Assembly: GCA_015680685.1 (NCBI GenBank)
Contig: MNCI01026966.1
Span: forward strand, 182,361-246,360
Source: Gnetum montanum
Taxonomy: Eukaryota; Streptophyta; Gnetopsida; Gnetales; Gnetaceae
Length of the DNA stretch: 64,000 bases
Direction: 5' to 3'
Shown here: positions 1-10,412 of the stretch, piece after piece
Position numbering within the stretch: the stretch's first letter is position 1
How the letters are laid out: each line of letters starts with the position of its first letter
Translations under genes and position numbers: made by a program
Notes under the pieces: generated by a model
Database searches by the model: none
Told to the model about the DNA's origin: nothing
What the model saw: the letters and a program-made list of their open reading frames with translations, nothing else

Positions 1-2140
1 GGAAGACGACTTTGCTTCCACTTCCACCCACTACATATGAAAAGTACAAACCCATGGAGCACCTCTGACTACTTCAACACAACACGTTTAAGGGATCACC
101 TCACAAACTATGGCTGGGAAATGGGTTTTACTAGCTATTCAACAATACCGAACTACTCACTACAATGTACCACACCCTGTAATCCCATCTTTGAGTGTTG
201 CTCCACCACAAAAACCAACAATCCAATAGCCTCCTTTTCCACAAATAATGCAATAGTCGAATTACTATAAATTGCAATCCACTTAGCCCACTAGTCTACC
301 TACCATCCAAGAGTGCACAGACACAAAGAAAATGATGCACTTATTAACTGAAGAGGTAAAGCACCTTAAAACCGCAAACAATAACGAAGTCAAGGTGTTG
401 GACTTCTACCAAGATGACCCAATCCACCCTTNAAATAATGAAGTCAAGGTGTTGGACTTCTACCAAGATGACCCAATCCACCCTTCAATTCCACCATTAA
501 CCTTGCCAAAGAAAATCTCATTACCTCAACTAAGCAAGTACAATGAAGAGGGAGATCCAAATGCCCATCTAGTAACATTTCGACTAGAATGTCTACTGCT
601 TCAGGCCTAGCCTCATACAATTCTACATGTATTTGCTATGTCCTTAACGGGAAAAGCTTTAGACTGGTACCAAGCTCTAGCCCGTAACTCTATATCCTCT
701 CTAGAGGATTTGTTACATTAGTTCATTACCCATTTCAAATATAATCTAACTTGAAGCCACACTAGATAGCTTGATTTAGATTAAATAGGTGCTGTTAAAG
801 CCCATACAAAAATTTATCCAAAGGTGGAGTGCAGCTTTGAACGAACTTCACGAACCCATCCTTGAAACATACTTACTTACTATTCTTAAGGCTACCGTGA
901 ATGACTTCATTAAGTCAAAACTTTATTATTTGAGTGCTCGTACTTTGAATCAAGTGTTTTCACAAATTAAGAACATAGAAAAGGTGGCGCAATCAAGCAA
1001 TGACCTAGCTTATGTGGCCTACAGAAGCCAACATGCTTGCAAGAAAAAAAATAGTAGCGACAGCGGCCGCAAGCGCAAAAGAAACCAACTGGGGCCCAAC
1101 AACTAAGCAAACTAAAGCCCCAACTAACAAAACCACCAAATTTGGTGCCAACTTACCTACATCAGCAAGGGCCACCCCAAGGCCCAAATTTCAGTGCAAG
1201 GACCACTCAAAGTATACATCACTACCGATGCTACCCTTTGAACTATTGGAGCAACTCTTGAAAGCTGGGCAAATCCAACACAAACACATATCAGTGATAA
1301 CCCTCCAAAAACATGATAGGTACTGTGAACTACTAAGGAACCCCACATTAGTAGTACCAAATGAGCCCCCAGTCCCACAACATTTTAAATTGGACCAATA
1401 CTATCATTACCATCAATTGGCTGGTCACAGTACAGACAACTATCATGCTTTGCAGGATGATCTGCAGAGAATGATAGAACAAGGCCAATTGGTGATCGAC
1501 ATGGTGAGTCAATCCAACACAGACAATGCCTCCTATGTCATAAACTTAATTAGCATAGGTGGAAAGCTCAAACTTGTGCAACAACCTTTTATGATCTGTG
1601 TGCCTCCTAACAAGGCAAAGGTCCTCATAACCTCCACAAGCAAGAGGCTTCCCTTTATTTTCAAAATGCTGCCTCAGGCACCCACAACACCATTTGTGGT
1701 TAAGGTTCCACAACAATTGTTTGCTAAGATGTTAAACTGGCATGATGCAATAACAAAAATTGCTAAGCAACCTTTCGTCGTCAAGGTGCCATGACAAGTT
1801 AGTTACACAACAACCCCTACAACAGCTCCTAAGCCACCCTTTATCATAAGGGTGCCACAACATGGTGGCCCCTCACCTACCCAAGGCCCAATAGTGGGAA
1901 ACATCTTGATCCCTCCTCCATTGAGGGTTGATCCCACTAGCAACCTAGGTAGGTCCACCAAATGGCAATGTAAGAGGACAAATGAGCATCTCGCAAACCC
2001 CATGGCTAAAGCAAAGGCCATAACTAGCAAACAACAACTAAAAACTGGGGCCCCTACCCCCAAGTAGGCCAAGCAAACCAAGCCCAAGTCCCCTTCCCGA
2101 GAGATCTATTTGCCAAGCCACATGAGAGGAAATCAAGGCC
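1..2140 (+). pseudogene. Ty3/gypsy gag pseudogene of element C-left
   Basis: This is the capsid/nucleocapsid polyprotein relic of a Tat-like gypsy element, cut at its 5' side by the window start. Reading in shifting frames gives the gag core: LPQLSKYNEEGDPNAHL near 510-570, ALDWYQAL near 660-680, then a degenerate zinc-knuckle-like block (YYHYHQLAGHSTDN near 1,400-1,440), which in the sister copy near 50.9 kb is closer to a C-H-GH-C pattern. A proline-rich linker follows (about 1,580-2,080) with repeats of PFVVKVP type. Stops and frameshifts (for example at 608 and 720) break it. A duplicated 52-bp stretch around an N at 432 adds a further false break. Homologous to the minus-strand gag at 50.1-52.45 kb. 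Not functional. Confidence 0.85.
380..485. repeat. 52-bp direct duplication around a single N
   Basis: Positions 380-431 and 434-485 are the same 52 bases with one difference, separated by the N at 432 and one base. It falls in gag coding sequence, where no family member has such a duplication. Two more single-N sites in this window have the same arrangement, so this is best read as unmerged overlapping contig ends, not biology. Confidence 0.85.
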
Positions 2141-2146
2141 AACACA

Positions 2147-2929
2147 ATGGATAATGACAAGGACTTTGTAGCTGCACTAACCTGGGTGAAGGAAATGCTG
2201 AAGCAAAAGAACATGACGTTGAGATTGTACAACCTGGTCATAACCTCATCTGCTCACTGTCAAGCATTAGCCCAAGTCTTGGCCTCCATTCTTGTTATGA
2301 AGGACATCCCTGCAAATGAGGCATCCATCCATGCAACGATGCTACCTCCTACACCACCAGAATTGGGTTCAGCAACGTTAGCCTTTTGCAATGATGCAAT
2401 CAAAGTCAACCCCACACAAGGGAAGGTCACTATAGCTTCACTATCCATCAACATTTGTGTTGGATAGTGTACCATTCATAGAGTACATGTTGATGATGGT
2501 GCAGCAACAAACATAGTCTTGTACTCCATCATCGACAAGCTAGGCCTGACAAATTAAATCAAGCCAACCAAAACCACGTGTCTAAAATCCTTCAACGGAT
2601 CACGTGTCATAGTCAGGGGTACAATCAACTTATCCTTGTTGGCAGGAGAGAAATTCCCCACTAGTGTAGATTTCACTATCATAGAGAAGATGCCAGGTTT
2701 CAACATGATTCTAGGTAGGCCTTGGCTAGCCCAACTAAGGGCCATTTCCTCTCCCATCTACCAAGAAATCCACCTTCCATACGAAGGTGGTCAAGTTATC
2801 ATCCATGGTGTTAACGTTTCCTCTTTGACTAACCACGACATAGACATGGCACAAATTTTGGAAGAAGAGTTTCTTGGGGGTACACCTACGGTAACCAATG
2901 CAACACCTAAGGCTAACACACTCGAATGA
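2147..2929 (+). pseudogene. Retroelement aspartic protease pseudogene, element C-left
   Basis: This is the retropepsin-like protease domain that would cut Gag-Pol. The active-site region reads HVDDGAATNIVLYSIIDKL (about 2,485-2,545), equivalent to the D-S/T-G motif of gypsy proteases. The flap and second half follow, with the conserved MILGRPWLAQL (about 2,706-2,735) and HLPYEGGQVIIHG. In-frame stops at about 2,465 and 2,555 break it. The coding stretch ends at 2,929 with an acidic tail (AQILEEEF). Reverse transcriptase should follow but does not: the hairpin module and then the LTR region come next, exactly as in the copy at 49.3 kb. The element is therefore a gag-protease-only derivative. 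Confidence 0.85.
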
Positions 2930-3214
2930 GTGGTCGAAGCCAACAATCCCCCAAGAGGATCCTAAGCATTGAACACTCCATAATCCATGCCCAGTTAGGA
3001 AGCAACTACATGACCAAGACTTTCCCTTGGCCAAAAATGTGTAGGTGCCTACCTACCCTTTGCCTCCACTTGCCATGCATTTTTAACTTTTGTTTACATT
3101 GCACTAGCCTATGCATGTACATTTTGCTTGCTTGCTTAGATCACACATTTCTCTTGGATTACACCTTCGTCAACTTAGTCTACACATTGTTTAAAAAACA
3201 TAAAACTATAAAAA

Positions 3215-3275
3215 ACACATGGCCCGAAAAGGCCTTAAACTAGCTTATGGTCTGCAATGGCCTAAAACTAACACT
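3215..3275 (-). repeat. Two hairpin modules between protease and LTR region
   Basis: There are two inverted units of the CTAGTTTAAGGCC-type module. Arms are GGCC-N6-GGCC at 3,221-3,234 and GGTC-N6-GGCC (one G-U pair) at 3,249-3,262. The same module sits after protease in the copies at 12.2-12.36 kb and 49.09-49.14 kb. Confidence 0.7.
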
Positions 3276-3394
3276 TTTTTATGTTGCTTTTCTTTTTACG
3301 ATAGGTGTTGCTTGATGTTTTTTTCTTTCTAGTTGATTTTTGTAGGATCTTGCAGACACACAACATGACCATGAATGCAGCATCATACTTTATA

Positions 3395-3565
3395 CAAGCA
3401 AGGTAAGCATAGACAATCCACTATGACTATAAACTGGCACAGATCGTCTTTGAGTCATGACGTTAAACTGGCACAATAGTCGTCCAAAGGGTTATGACGT
3501 GAAACTAACCTACAATAGTTCACTAAGACTATAAACTGGAAACCTCATCGATGACCAGGGAATAC
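3395..3565 (-). repeat. Hairpin module array at upstream edge of LTR, C-left
   Basis: Several GACTATAAACTGG-type units (reverse complement of TAGTTTATAGTC) occur at irregular spacing of 30-60 bp. One has the perfect arms CGTC-N10-GACG at 3,445-3,462 and the next has CGTC...GACG around 3,482-3,501. The same array occurs at 48.5-48.93 kb and 54.8-55.1 kb. Confidence 0.65.
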
Positions 3566-4631
3566 TTGAAAAGATATGTTTCTACAATTGGCTGTAGCTA
3601 TTCCACAAAAAAACTTGCTGCATAATTTGTCTCATGGTCTCATGGATCTTGATGAAGCTGATGCTGTTCATGATTCTGTCTGCTTTGAAATTGCACATGG
3701 TTGCTCCACCTCCTTGGTTGTGTTCAAGTTTAAAGTGCCTAGTTAACCAGATCATTTGTGGTTTTCTTGTCTTCTTGGAGTTGTGTTTGTAGGATGACAC
3801 GCCTGAGGTGTTCGTGCACAGATGCACTTCATCATGACGACAAGGTATCACATTCTTCCTAACACTTTCAACTAGGTTAATCAATCCATTCATAAGTTCC
3901 CCACTCTTGTTACATTCTCTATTCCCCCATCATGTTCCCCTTATCCTATTCAATTACACCCCCTTGATACACATCCTAAAACTCTTGATACACTGTTGCA
4001 TATTGTGTTTCTCTAAGTAGTTGCAATGCAAAACACGGTACACGATACATGATACAAATGCAAACACATGAGCATGAGTATAGCACTGAAAGCAAGTTCT
4101 TCTAGAAAAAAAAAACAAAAAAAAAGAAAAAAAATATCAAAGGGAAAAATATACAAAAAAGGTCTTCATGATCTCATTAACATCACAAGACCATTGGCTC
4201 TTCTCATACAAGCCCCAGGCTGGAAGGCAATTGTCTTAAAAAAAAATATCTACACTTGTGTCTCAAGTGATCATGTTGCATATCATCACATGGCTTTGGC
4301 TGTTTACAATGGAATCTCATTAAAAAATCTACAAGGGTCCTATTTCTCCAAAGAATGCACTTCCTATGTCCTGGTTTCCAGTTTGCTAAAAACCGGCTAC
4401 TGACAAGAACTAAAGATATGGCTTGTTCATGTGAGAGCATTCCTCTCCCCCAATTCCAACAACAATTATAACCCTTGATCATCTCTTGATTTCCCCAGTT
4501 ACAACCAATCCCCTTGCATCTTGAACTACATTTCTCACAATCCCATGTACTTCTGAACACGGTGCGATGACATCCAACCAGAGGTCAATGGATAATGCTT
4601 GGTACTTGGTTGTTCATGGTGTTTTGTACTT

Positions 4632-4676
4632 CTTTATCGATGTCTCTCGGGTGGATTCCTCTAGATGTCAACAAAG
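4632..4676. repeat. Imperfect inverted repeat in U3, C-left
   Basis: Arms at 4,632-4,644 and 4,664-4,676 pair at 9 of 13 positions. The same structure is nearly perfect in the other two LTRs (47,319-47,364 and 53,794-53,838), so this is a decayed copy of a conserved U3 hairpin. Confidence 0.55.
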
Positions 4677-4779
4677 AGGGGCTAATGAAACACCACTAAT
4701 TTCAGCCTAACACTTTGAAATGAGAACAAATTAGGCCCAAAAATTTAACTAAGGCATGGAGCTCACACCTAGCTTCTCA

Positions 4780-5560
4780 AGCTAGCTTGCCCTCAGCGTG
4801 AGTAACTTCAATGACTTCAAGATCAAGTTAAAAATGATCCAAATATGAGGGTGCAAGCCATCCTCAAGGGTCACTATTCCCTAATTTAGTTTCACCATTC
4901 AAGGGGTTCATATTTTGGGTCAAATTGTACAAGTTTTCTCACTCATGCTGATGCTCATGCTGAGGTCACGTTGGCAGTGTGAGTACAACATGAGCAACTA
5001 TGAGAACCTCAAAACTGAGTTAGAATGATTTGATTTCGAGGGTGCAAGACATCCTCAAGGGTCACTGTTCCCTACTTCAGTTTCATCATTCAGGAGTTTA
5101 GATTTTGGGTCAAATTGTATAAGTTTTCTAACTCACGCTGATGCTCACACTGAGGTCACGCTAGTAGTGTGAGTACAGCATGAGCAAGTGAGAGAACCTC
5201 GAAACTGAGTCAAAATGATTTGATTTCAAGGGTTCAAGTCATCCTCAAAATTATTTGATTTCAAGGGTTCATTGTTGACAACTTCAAGTTCCAGCCTTTA
5301 GAATTCCAAATTTTAGATCCAAAATTACAAGTTTTTGTAGCTCACGCAATGGTCACATTGAGCTCACGCTAGCAGCGTGAGTCTAGCGTGAGCTACTAAA
5401 AGTGGTCTAAAAAAAGGCACATCCAAGCTCAATTTTTGACTTGCAGATCACTCTCAAGGTCAACCACAGGCAGGTAATTTATGTACTCAAGAAATAGGCT
5501 TCAAAAATCAAAATTTTGTGTGAAATATGTCATTTTTAGCTCACTCACGCTGACAGCATG
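4780..5560. repeat. Word cluster C: ACTCACGCT / AGCGTGAGT repeats
   Basis: Variants of CTCACGCT and its complement AGCGTGAG are scattered in both orientations. Clusters lie at about 4,795, 4,940-5,000, 5,130-5,190, 5,340-5,395 and 5,535-5,570, often as facing pairs. They sit 450-1,250 bp upstream of the LTR TATA box. The same word occupies the same place in C-right (46.64-47.23 kb). Confidence 0.75.
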
Positions 5561-6024
5561 AGTACTGATCATGCCTCGTCAAAAGCACGCCAAACACACA
5601 CTGAGGACATGCCAAGATAAAATCAACTCATGTTGGAAGCTCTAGTGGGACAAAGATGCCTCAAACAGCCACAAAACCACTCAAATCAACATCCTGTAGC
5701 AGTCAATTTAGGACCGAGAAGTTTCAAGTGAGCCAGAGTCAATCTCTCTTGTTGTATATTATCATTTTCATTGTAAATTTTCACATTTTGTGAGTTGGTC
5801 AAGCTCTTACTCTCCAAATTGTATCTACTTCTATGGGCATAAGCTAGCTTGTGTAAGCCAACACATGTTGTAAGATACAATGCATCCAGTCAAGAACGTA
5901 GCCCACATATGCACGCCCAATTGACATGTAGTTGTCCACCTAACACCTATCACATGATCCATTTTTCTATCATTTCTCAGCCATTGATCCATCTATGAGG
6001 TTCATACCTGAACTTGGCCAAACC

Positions 6025-6034
6025 TTATAAATAC
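6025..6034 (+). promoter_or_regulatory. TATA box of LTR C-left
   Basis: TTATAAATAC lies about 550 bp before the LTR 3' end. The equivalent boxes are CCTATAAATACC at 46,196-46,207 (minus) and GTATAAAA at 53,096-53,103 (minus). Confidence 0.65.
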
Positions 6035-6599
6035 CCCATCCATTAACATAAAAAGGGGGGAGGGGAAATTTTGAAGGTTGACGGCTTAGGAAATACTAAC
6101 TGGCAACTTTTGGATGCTTGAGTGCACCTAACTCCTAGCATCCAAGCACTTGCAAGCACATCACCTTGGGGCTTAGTGCTTGACCTTTCATCCATAGGCA
6201 CAGCTACTCTTTGACTAATGTACATTCATTCTAAGTAATACAATACAGCTCATTTTTCCTTCCATTATATTGTTTACTCTATTTTAAATCTAGTTTACAT
6301 TTTGTTTACAATATCAGTTCTGTATATGCTCTGTTTGCATTTCGTACGTCACTATTTATATTTTGAACATTAGTTACGATAACCCCAGCACAAGCCATAG
6401 CTTATGTTAGGGGAATTCCTTGGTTTATTTGCGTGCAGATCATCCAAGGCACTCTGCCTTCGTTTTCCTTTCTAGCTTGCCCTCATGTGAAGGCAGGGTT
6501 AGTTGTGTTTGTCCAACGATATTTCAGTGTTTGTTTTTCATTCCAGCCTTACGTCGATGATTTTGGTTAATACAGTAACCATGTAATATCATGAGAGGA

Positions 6600-6892
6600 A
6601 TGTTAAAATTACTAGTTTAAGGTCATGGTAGACCGTCAACAGGTTTAAAATGTAAAGGAGGTTAAGGTTTCTAGTTTAAGGTCATAACAGACTGTAATAA
6701 TGTAAAGTTTGGTCTAAGATGTAAAATGAATACTAAAATTGCTAGTTTAGGATCATGGTGGACCGTTAATAGGTCTAAAATGTAAAACGAGTGTTAAAAT
6801 TGCTAATTTAAGGTCATGGTAGACCATCACTGAGCTGTATTTTAGGTCAAAATTACTAGTTTAAGGTCTTTGCAGACTGTCAATATGTTTAA
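6600..6892 (+). repeat. Five-unit hairpin module tandem array upstream of gene A
   Basis: Five units start near 6,612, 6,671, 6,742, 6,803 and 6,856 (53-71 bp spacing). Each has CTAGTTTAAGGTC, six bases, then GACC or GACT. The first is a perfect GGTC-N6-GACC at 6,621-6,634. A similar block lies on the promoter side of gene B (58.6-58.72 kb), where it separates the gene from pol. Here pol is absent and C-left directly abuts. Confidence 0.75.
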
Positions 6893-6939
6893 AATTTGTA
6901 AATATAGAGAAAAAATTTTGGTGGGTCCATTTACTACAC

Positions 6940-7057
6940 TGCCGATGAGTGCTACGCTATAGTGGGACTACACTACAGTAGTACTATGCTACAAGGGTGT
7001 CCCGCGTTACTCGGAACATGAAAGTCACAAGTATTTTACCACATTGGCTATAAATAG
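6940..7057 (+). promoter_or_regulatory. Promoter region of gene A (TATA box 7,048-7,057)
   Basis: CTATAAATAG at 7,048-7,057 is a plant-like TATA box on the plus strand, 133 bp before the proposed ATG at 7,190. Just upstream (6,940-6,990) is a cluster of the element A word, with GCTACGCTA and related CTAC/GTAG repeats. The position matches that of the gene B TATA box relative to its exon 1. Confidence 0.6.
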
Positions 7058-7479
7058 GGGATTACCCCCTGGTAAACACTTGTCATTTTTATTGTTAGAA
7101 CCCACACTCAGAGTGTAGCATGGTCAAACAGAGAGAGAGCATAACAGGCATAGTGTTGCAGTTGGTACGATCAATCTATGAGCAAGGCAATGGTGCACAA
7201 AAGTGAACACAGGCATCGAGGACTTGCCAAGGTGGATGAAGTGAGGGACACCCTGGGATGCCTCTCCAAGGCATGTGTTGAGGAGTGGCAAAGAGGCTCC
7301 ATCTGCTCGGTAAGTCATTACACTACCCTCATTTTCATCATGTGATGTATCAAGTTAGATTTCCATTGCCGTTACTCTTTTGGCCATTACGGCTATTTTT
7401 GCTGTAATTGTTGTCATTGCTTTTGTGATCATTTTTGCTACTATGCCATGGCTGTTGCCACTTTGGCTGCAACAACCAT

Positions 7480-8260
7480 ATGGTTGCTACGCTATGGTTG
7501 TGCATGGTACTACCCTAGCCGCCATTGTTAAGAATAGTCATTACATTGTTGCAGGGGTTTGGGCAGTTTTAGGCAATGTAGCGTATGCTCAGCATAGCAT
7601 ACTACCATTAGAAGGGATTTTTTATTTGCAAAGTTTTGGGGTAGCGTAGGACATGCCCAGCGTAGTGTAACATGAGTTATGTTTCATGTGGTAGGGTAGG
7701 GTCGGGGCAATGGGGATGCTGTGAGTTGTTTTTTTTTGTTTATGCTGTTGGACTATAACATTTTTTTGTTACTGTTACGCTATGCTATTATATTGATAGG
7801 ACCTTGGGATGTTATGCTAGCAATATGTCACACTGCTACATTTTCAAAGGCTCAGTATGCTTCTATGCTGTTAGAGTATTTTGCTTGTTTTCCTGTTGTA
7901 CGTTGTGCTTATTGTACTCGTCATATTGTTATAGTTATTGTATGTGCTCTTGTGCTACGCTGCACGAGGTGCAGTCGTCTTGCTACGCTGTGCGTAGTGT
8001 AGCTATCACCCTTATGTGAAAGTGTAACTATTACGATACGCTGTACAAGGCATGTTTGCTATGCTATGTTGTGTAGCATGTAACTATTACATCGCAGGGT
8101 GCACCCACTATGCTATGCTACGTAGGGGTTAGTTGCTACACCACGCTACCTATGACACTTTGCTATGCTACATGCAATGTTTAACTCTATTTTATTCGAG
8201 ACGTATTGTTTCATCCCAAAAGAAAATTTTTAAATGGACGATTGCACTACGCTACATCAG
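7480..8260. repeat. Word cluster A in intron 1 of gene A
   Basis: There are at least a dozen copies or near-copies of GCTACGCTA / TAGCGTAGC / GCTATGCTA in both orientations, for example near 7,486, 7,641, 7,960, 7,982, 8,035, 8,115 and 8,243. The cluster lies wholly between exon 1 and exon 2. The same word fills the region upstream of the TATA box in the LTR of the same element (16.86-17.68 kb). A smaller cluster is in a later intron at 10,355-10,412. Confidence 0.8.
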
Positions 8261-9421
8261 TAATCATTACTTGAACACAATGCTAACATTTGGTGCTTTG
8301 TCATGAAGGGTCATGTTGAAAGCCATTTTGATCATCCTTGAGCTTGTAGGAGTCCTGTGTTGCCTTAGTGAACCTTTGGCCAACACCCCACCTCCCCATG
8401 CATGGGTAGGGCAATAGGTGATTTGATTTTGGGAGGATGCATGGGACTTCCTAGAGTTCCTCCTTCTCCATTTTAGTGTGATTGTGTGGTCACACTTATC
8501 GGCTGAGATAGCGGCTATACTTGCAGAAACATTGTTACCTAGGGCAAACCAAGGCATTCTGAAGTTCATGGATAATGGGTCAATCAATGGTGGTGAAGGG
8601 GAAGAAGGCTTAAATTGACACCCAAGGGGCTTGAGGTGCCTAAGTTGGATCTGGGACATGCCTGAATACAAATGCTACCACTTATACAACACGTTGTACA
8701 TTGCCCATCACATGGGCATCTACTTTTAGAACCCACTTGAGACCATTTACTGTGCTGATGGGTGAGTCTTGTGAAGGTATTTTAAATGTGTTATGCTAAA
8801 AAAAAATGCTTACAGTATTCTTGTATGTTACTAGGCTTTATATTGATGAGAGTGGTCTTCATGGTAACACAGATACCTTGGCCTTGGCCCAAACGGCTCT
8901 GCAAGAGTTCTCCTCTACCAGGAATGTGTATGCTAGTGTGATTGAGAAACTTGGGCTTGATTTTAAAACCTATCCAACTAGGTATTCCAAATTATATGGG
9001 AAATGTAAAGAAGTTGGTTGGTTGGATAGCGAATGGGTGTCGTGCCAACATCTTACCATCGAAGACGATTTGGTGGAACTTCCACCATTTCCTACACCAT
9101 TTAAACCTAGTTTAAACCATGCATTTGTTCTTATGTGTTCAAGTGATGATGCGCTTTCACTTTTGCTAGCTTTTTTTTTTGCTTGTTGCTAACCATTATA
9201 GTAGCGAGGGAATCCCAAGAGGTCATAGTGATTACCTCGAGGTGTGACCAGACCAACCTCTACTTCAAGTACGGAGAGGTGGAAAAGACTCAGTGTTGGC
9301 TTTGTAATGGGGCCCCAACCATCCTTATTCACAACATTTAGGAGGCTGGGCTCATGGATTTATTTCTAGCTATAAATCGAAGTGTCTCAGCTGCAGAAAT
9401 GCTTTCCCTAGTTGATTGCTT

Positions 9422-9591
9422 CTTCAAGAAGGCTGACCACTTCCACACACATGTGGATAATGTGCTAGTGGTGTTCAAGATTAATGACCAACTATTTGTG
9501 GATCTTCTCTGAGAAGGTTGACCGCTTCCACACACGTGTTCACAATGTGCAAGTGGCGTTTGAGATTAATGACCAACTATTTATGGATCTT
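9422..9591 (+). repeat. 85-bp tandem duplication inside exon 4 of gene A
   Basis: Copies 9,422-9,506 and 9,507-9,591 share most positions (GACCACTTCCACACA / GACCGCTTCCACACA; ATTAATGACCAACTATTT in both). Eighty-five is not a multiple of three, so the duplication shifts frame. Gene B has a single copy of this segment. Confidence 0.8.
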
Positions 9592-10354
9592 TTCAGTGTT
9601 CCTTCTGATGGTCTCCCTATAGGAGAAAAATCTAGGAAATATACAAATCATGAAAGGGATATCAAGAAATGGCTAGGGACAAGCAAGGACTGAAAGGGGA
9701 TTTACATCCACAAGGTCAAGCTAGCGGTGGCCCAAATGGTTTACCCTATCTTTTGTGCCCATGCTTTCCCTAAGCTACTCTCCCAAGGGAAAATCCTTGG
9801 AGTGGAGTAGGCTTGGATAATGAGGGAGGTCATGGAGGAAGGGACCTATTATAATTGGCCCAGGTACCTTTTAGAAGGATTGTGTGCTGAAATGGTCAAG
9901 CTTCATGAGAATCTTGACTCTCATTTCAATGTGCACTACGAATTTTTCGTAGCTTGCTTGCAACAGTTCACAGAATTCCTGGTGTTCCATGAAAATGGCA
10001 CTTAAGTATAGCAGGATCATGGCTAGATAACTAACCATGGATTTGCCAGGTTTTCCACACCACCCGATCCCAAGACCCCTTGGAAGCTATCGGGAAATCA
10101 CTTTTGATAACGATGAGGGATCAGGTGGCATGACCCTTTCATGCCTGGGACAACATGGGAGAGGTGCCTCCTATTAACATAGGAATTGTATTAAGGGGGG
10201 CACGCCTCATTGCAGAAACTATGAAAATTAGGCTGCAGCATAAGAAGTCTTGTCTTGCAAAAGAACCTCCCTACACAAATGAAGGATGAGGGAAAAAGCT
10301 GCGAATCAAAGTTTGCAAAGTGTAGCCCCCAGTTGGTAAATGTATTTAATTTTT

Positions 10355-10412
10355 TGACTAGCATAGCATATCCTATGCTATACTACGCTATGTAGCATAG
10401 CATAGTGTAACA
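10355..10412. repeat. Second element A word cluster, intron 4 of gene A
   Basis: This is a dense run of GCATAGCATA, CTACGCTATG and TAGCATAGCATAG in both orientations within the intron between exons 4 and 5. Gene B has no counterpart at this place. Confidence 0.7.

Larger units (their letters stand above)
3340..6574 (+). mobile_element. Long LTR (with preceding spacer) of element C-left
   Basis: This region aligns in reverse complement with 45,658-48,990 and, more distantly, with 52,524-55,118. The right end is placed at the shared TACA at 6,571-6,574, after which the copies diverge. The left end is uncertain because no TG start or polypurine tract could be fixed, so 3,340-3,600 may be spacer carrying hairpin modules. 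A GC-rich block near 6,455-6,500 (CTGCCTTCG...) is conserved in all three copies and lies about 450 bp past the TATA box, in R/U5. CpG content is low, indicating an old copy. Confidence 0.7.
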
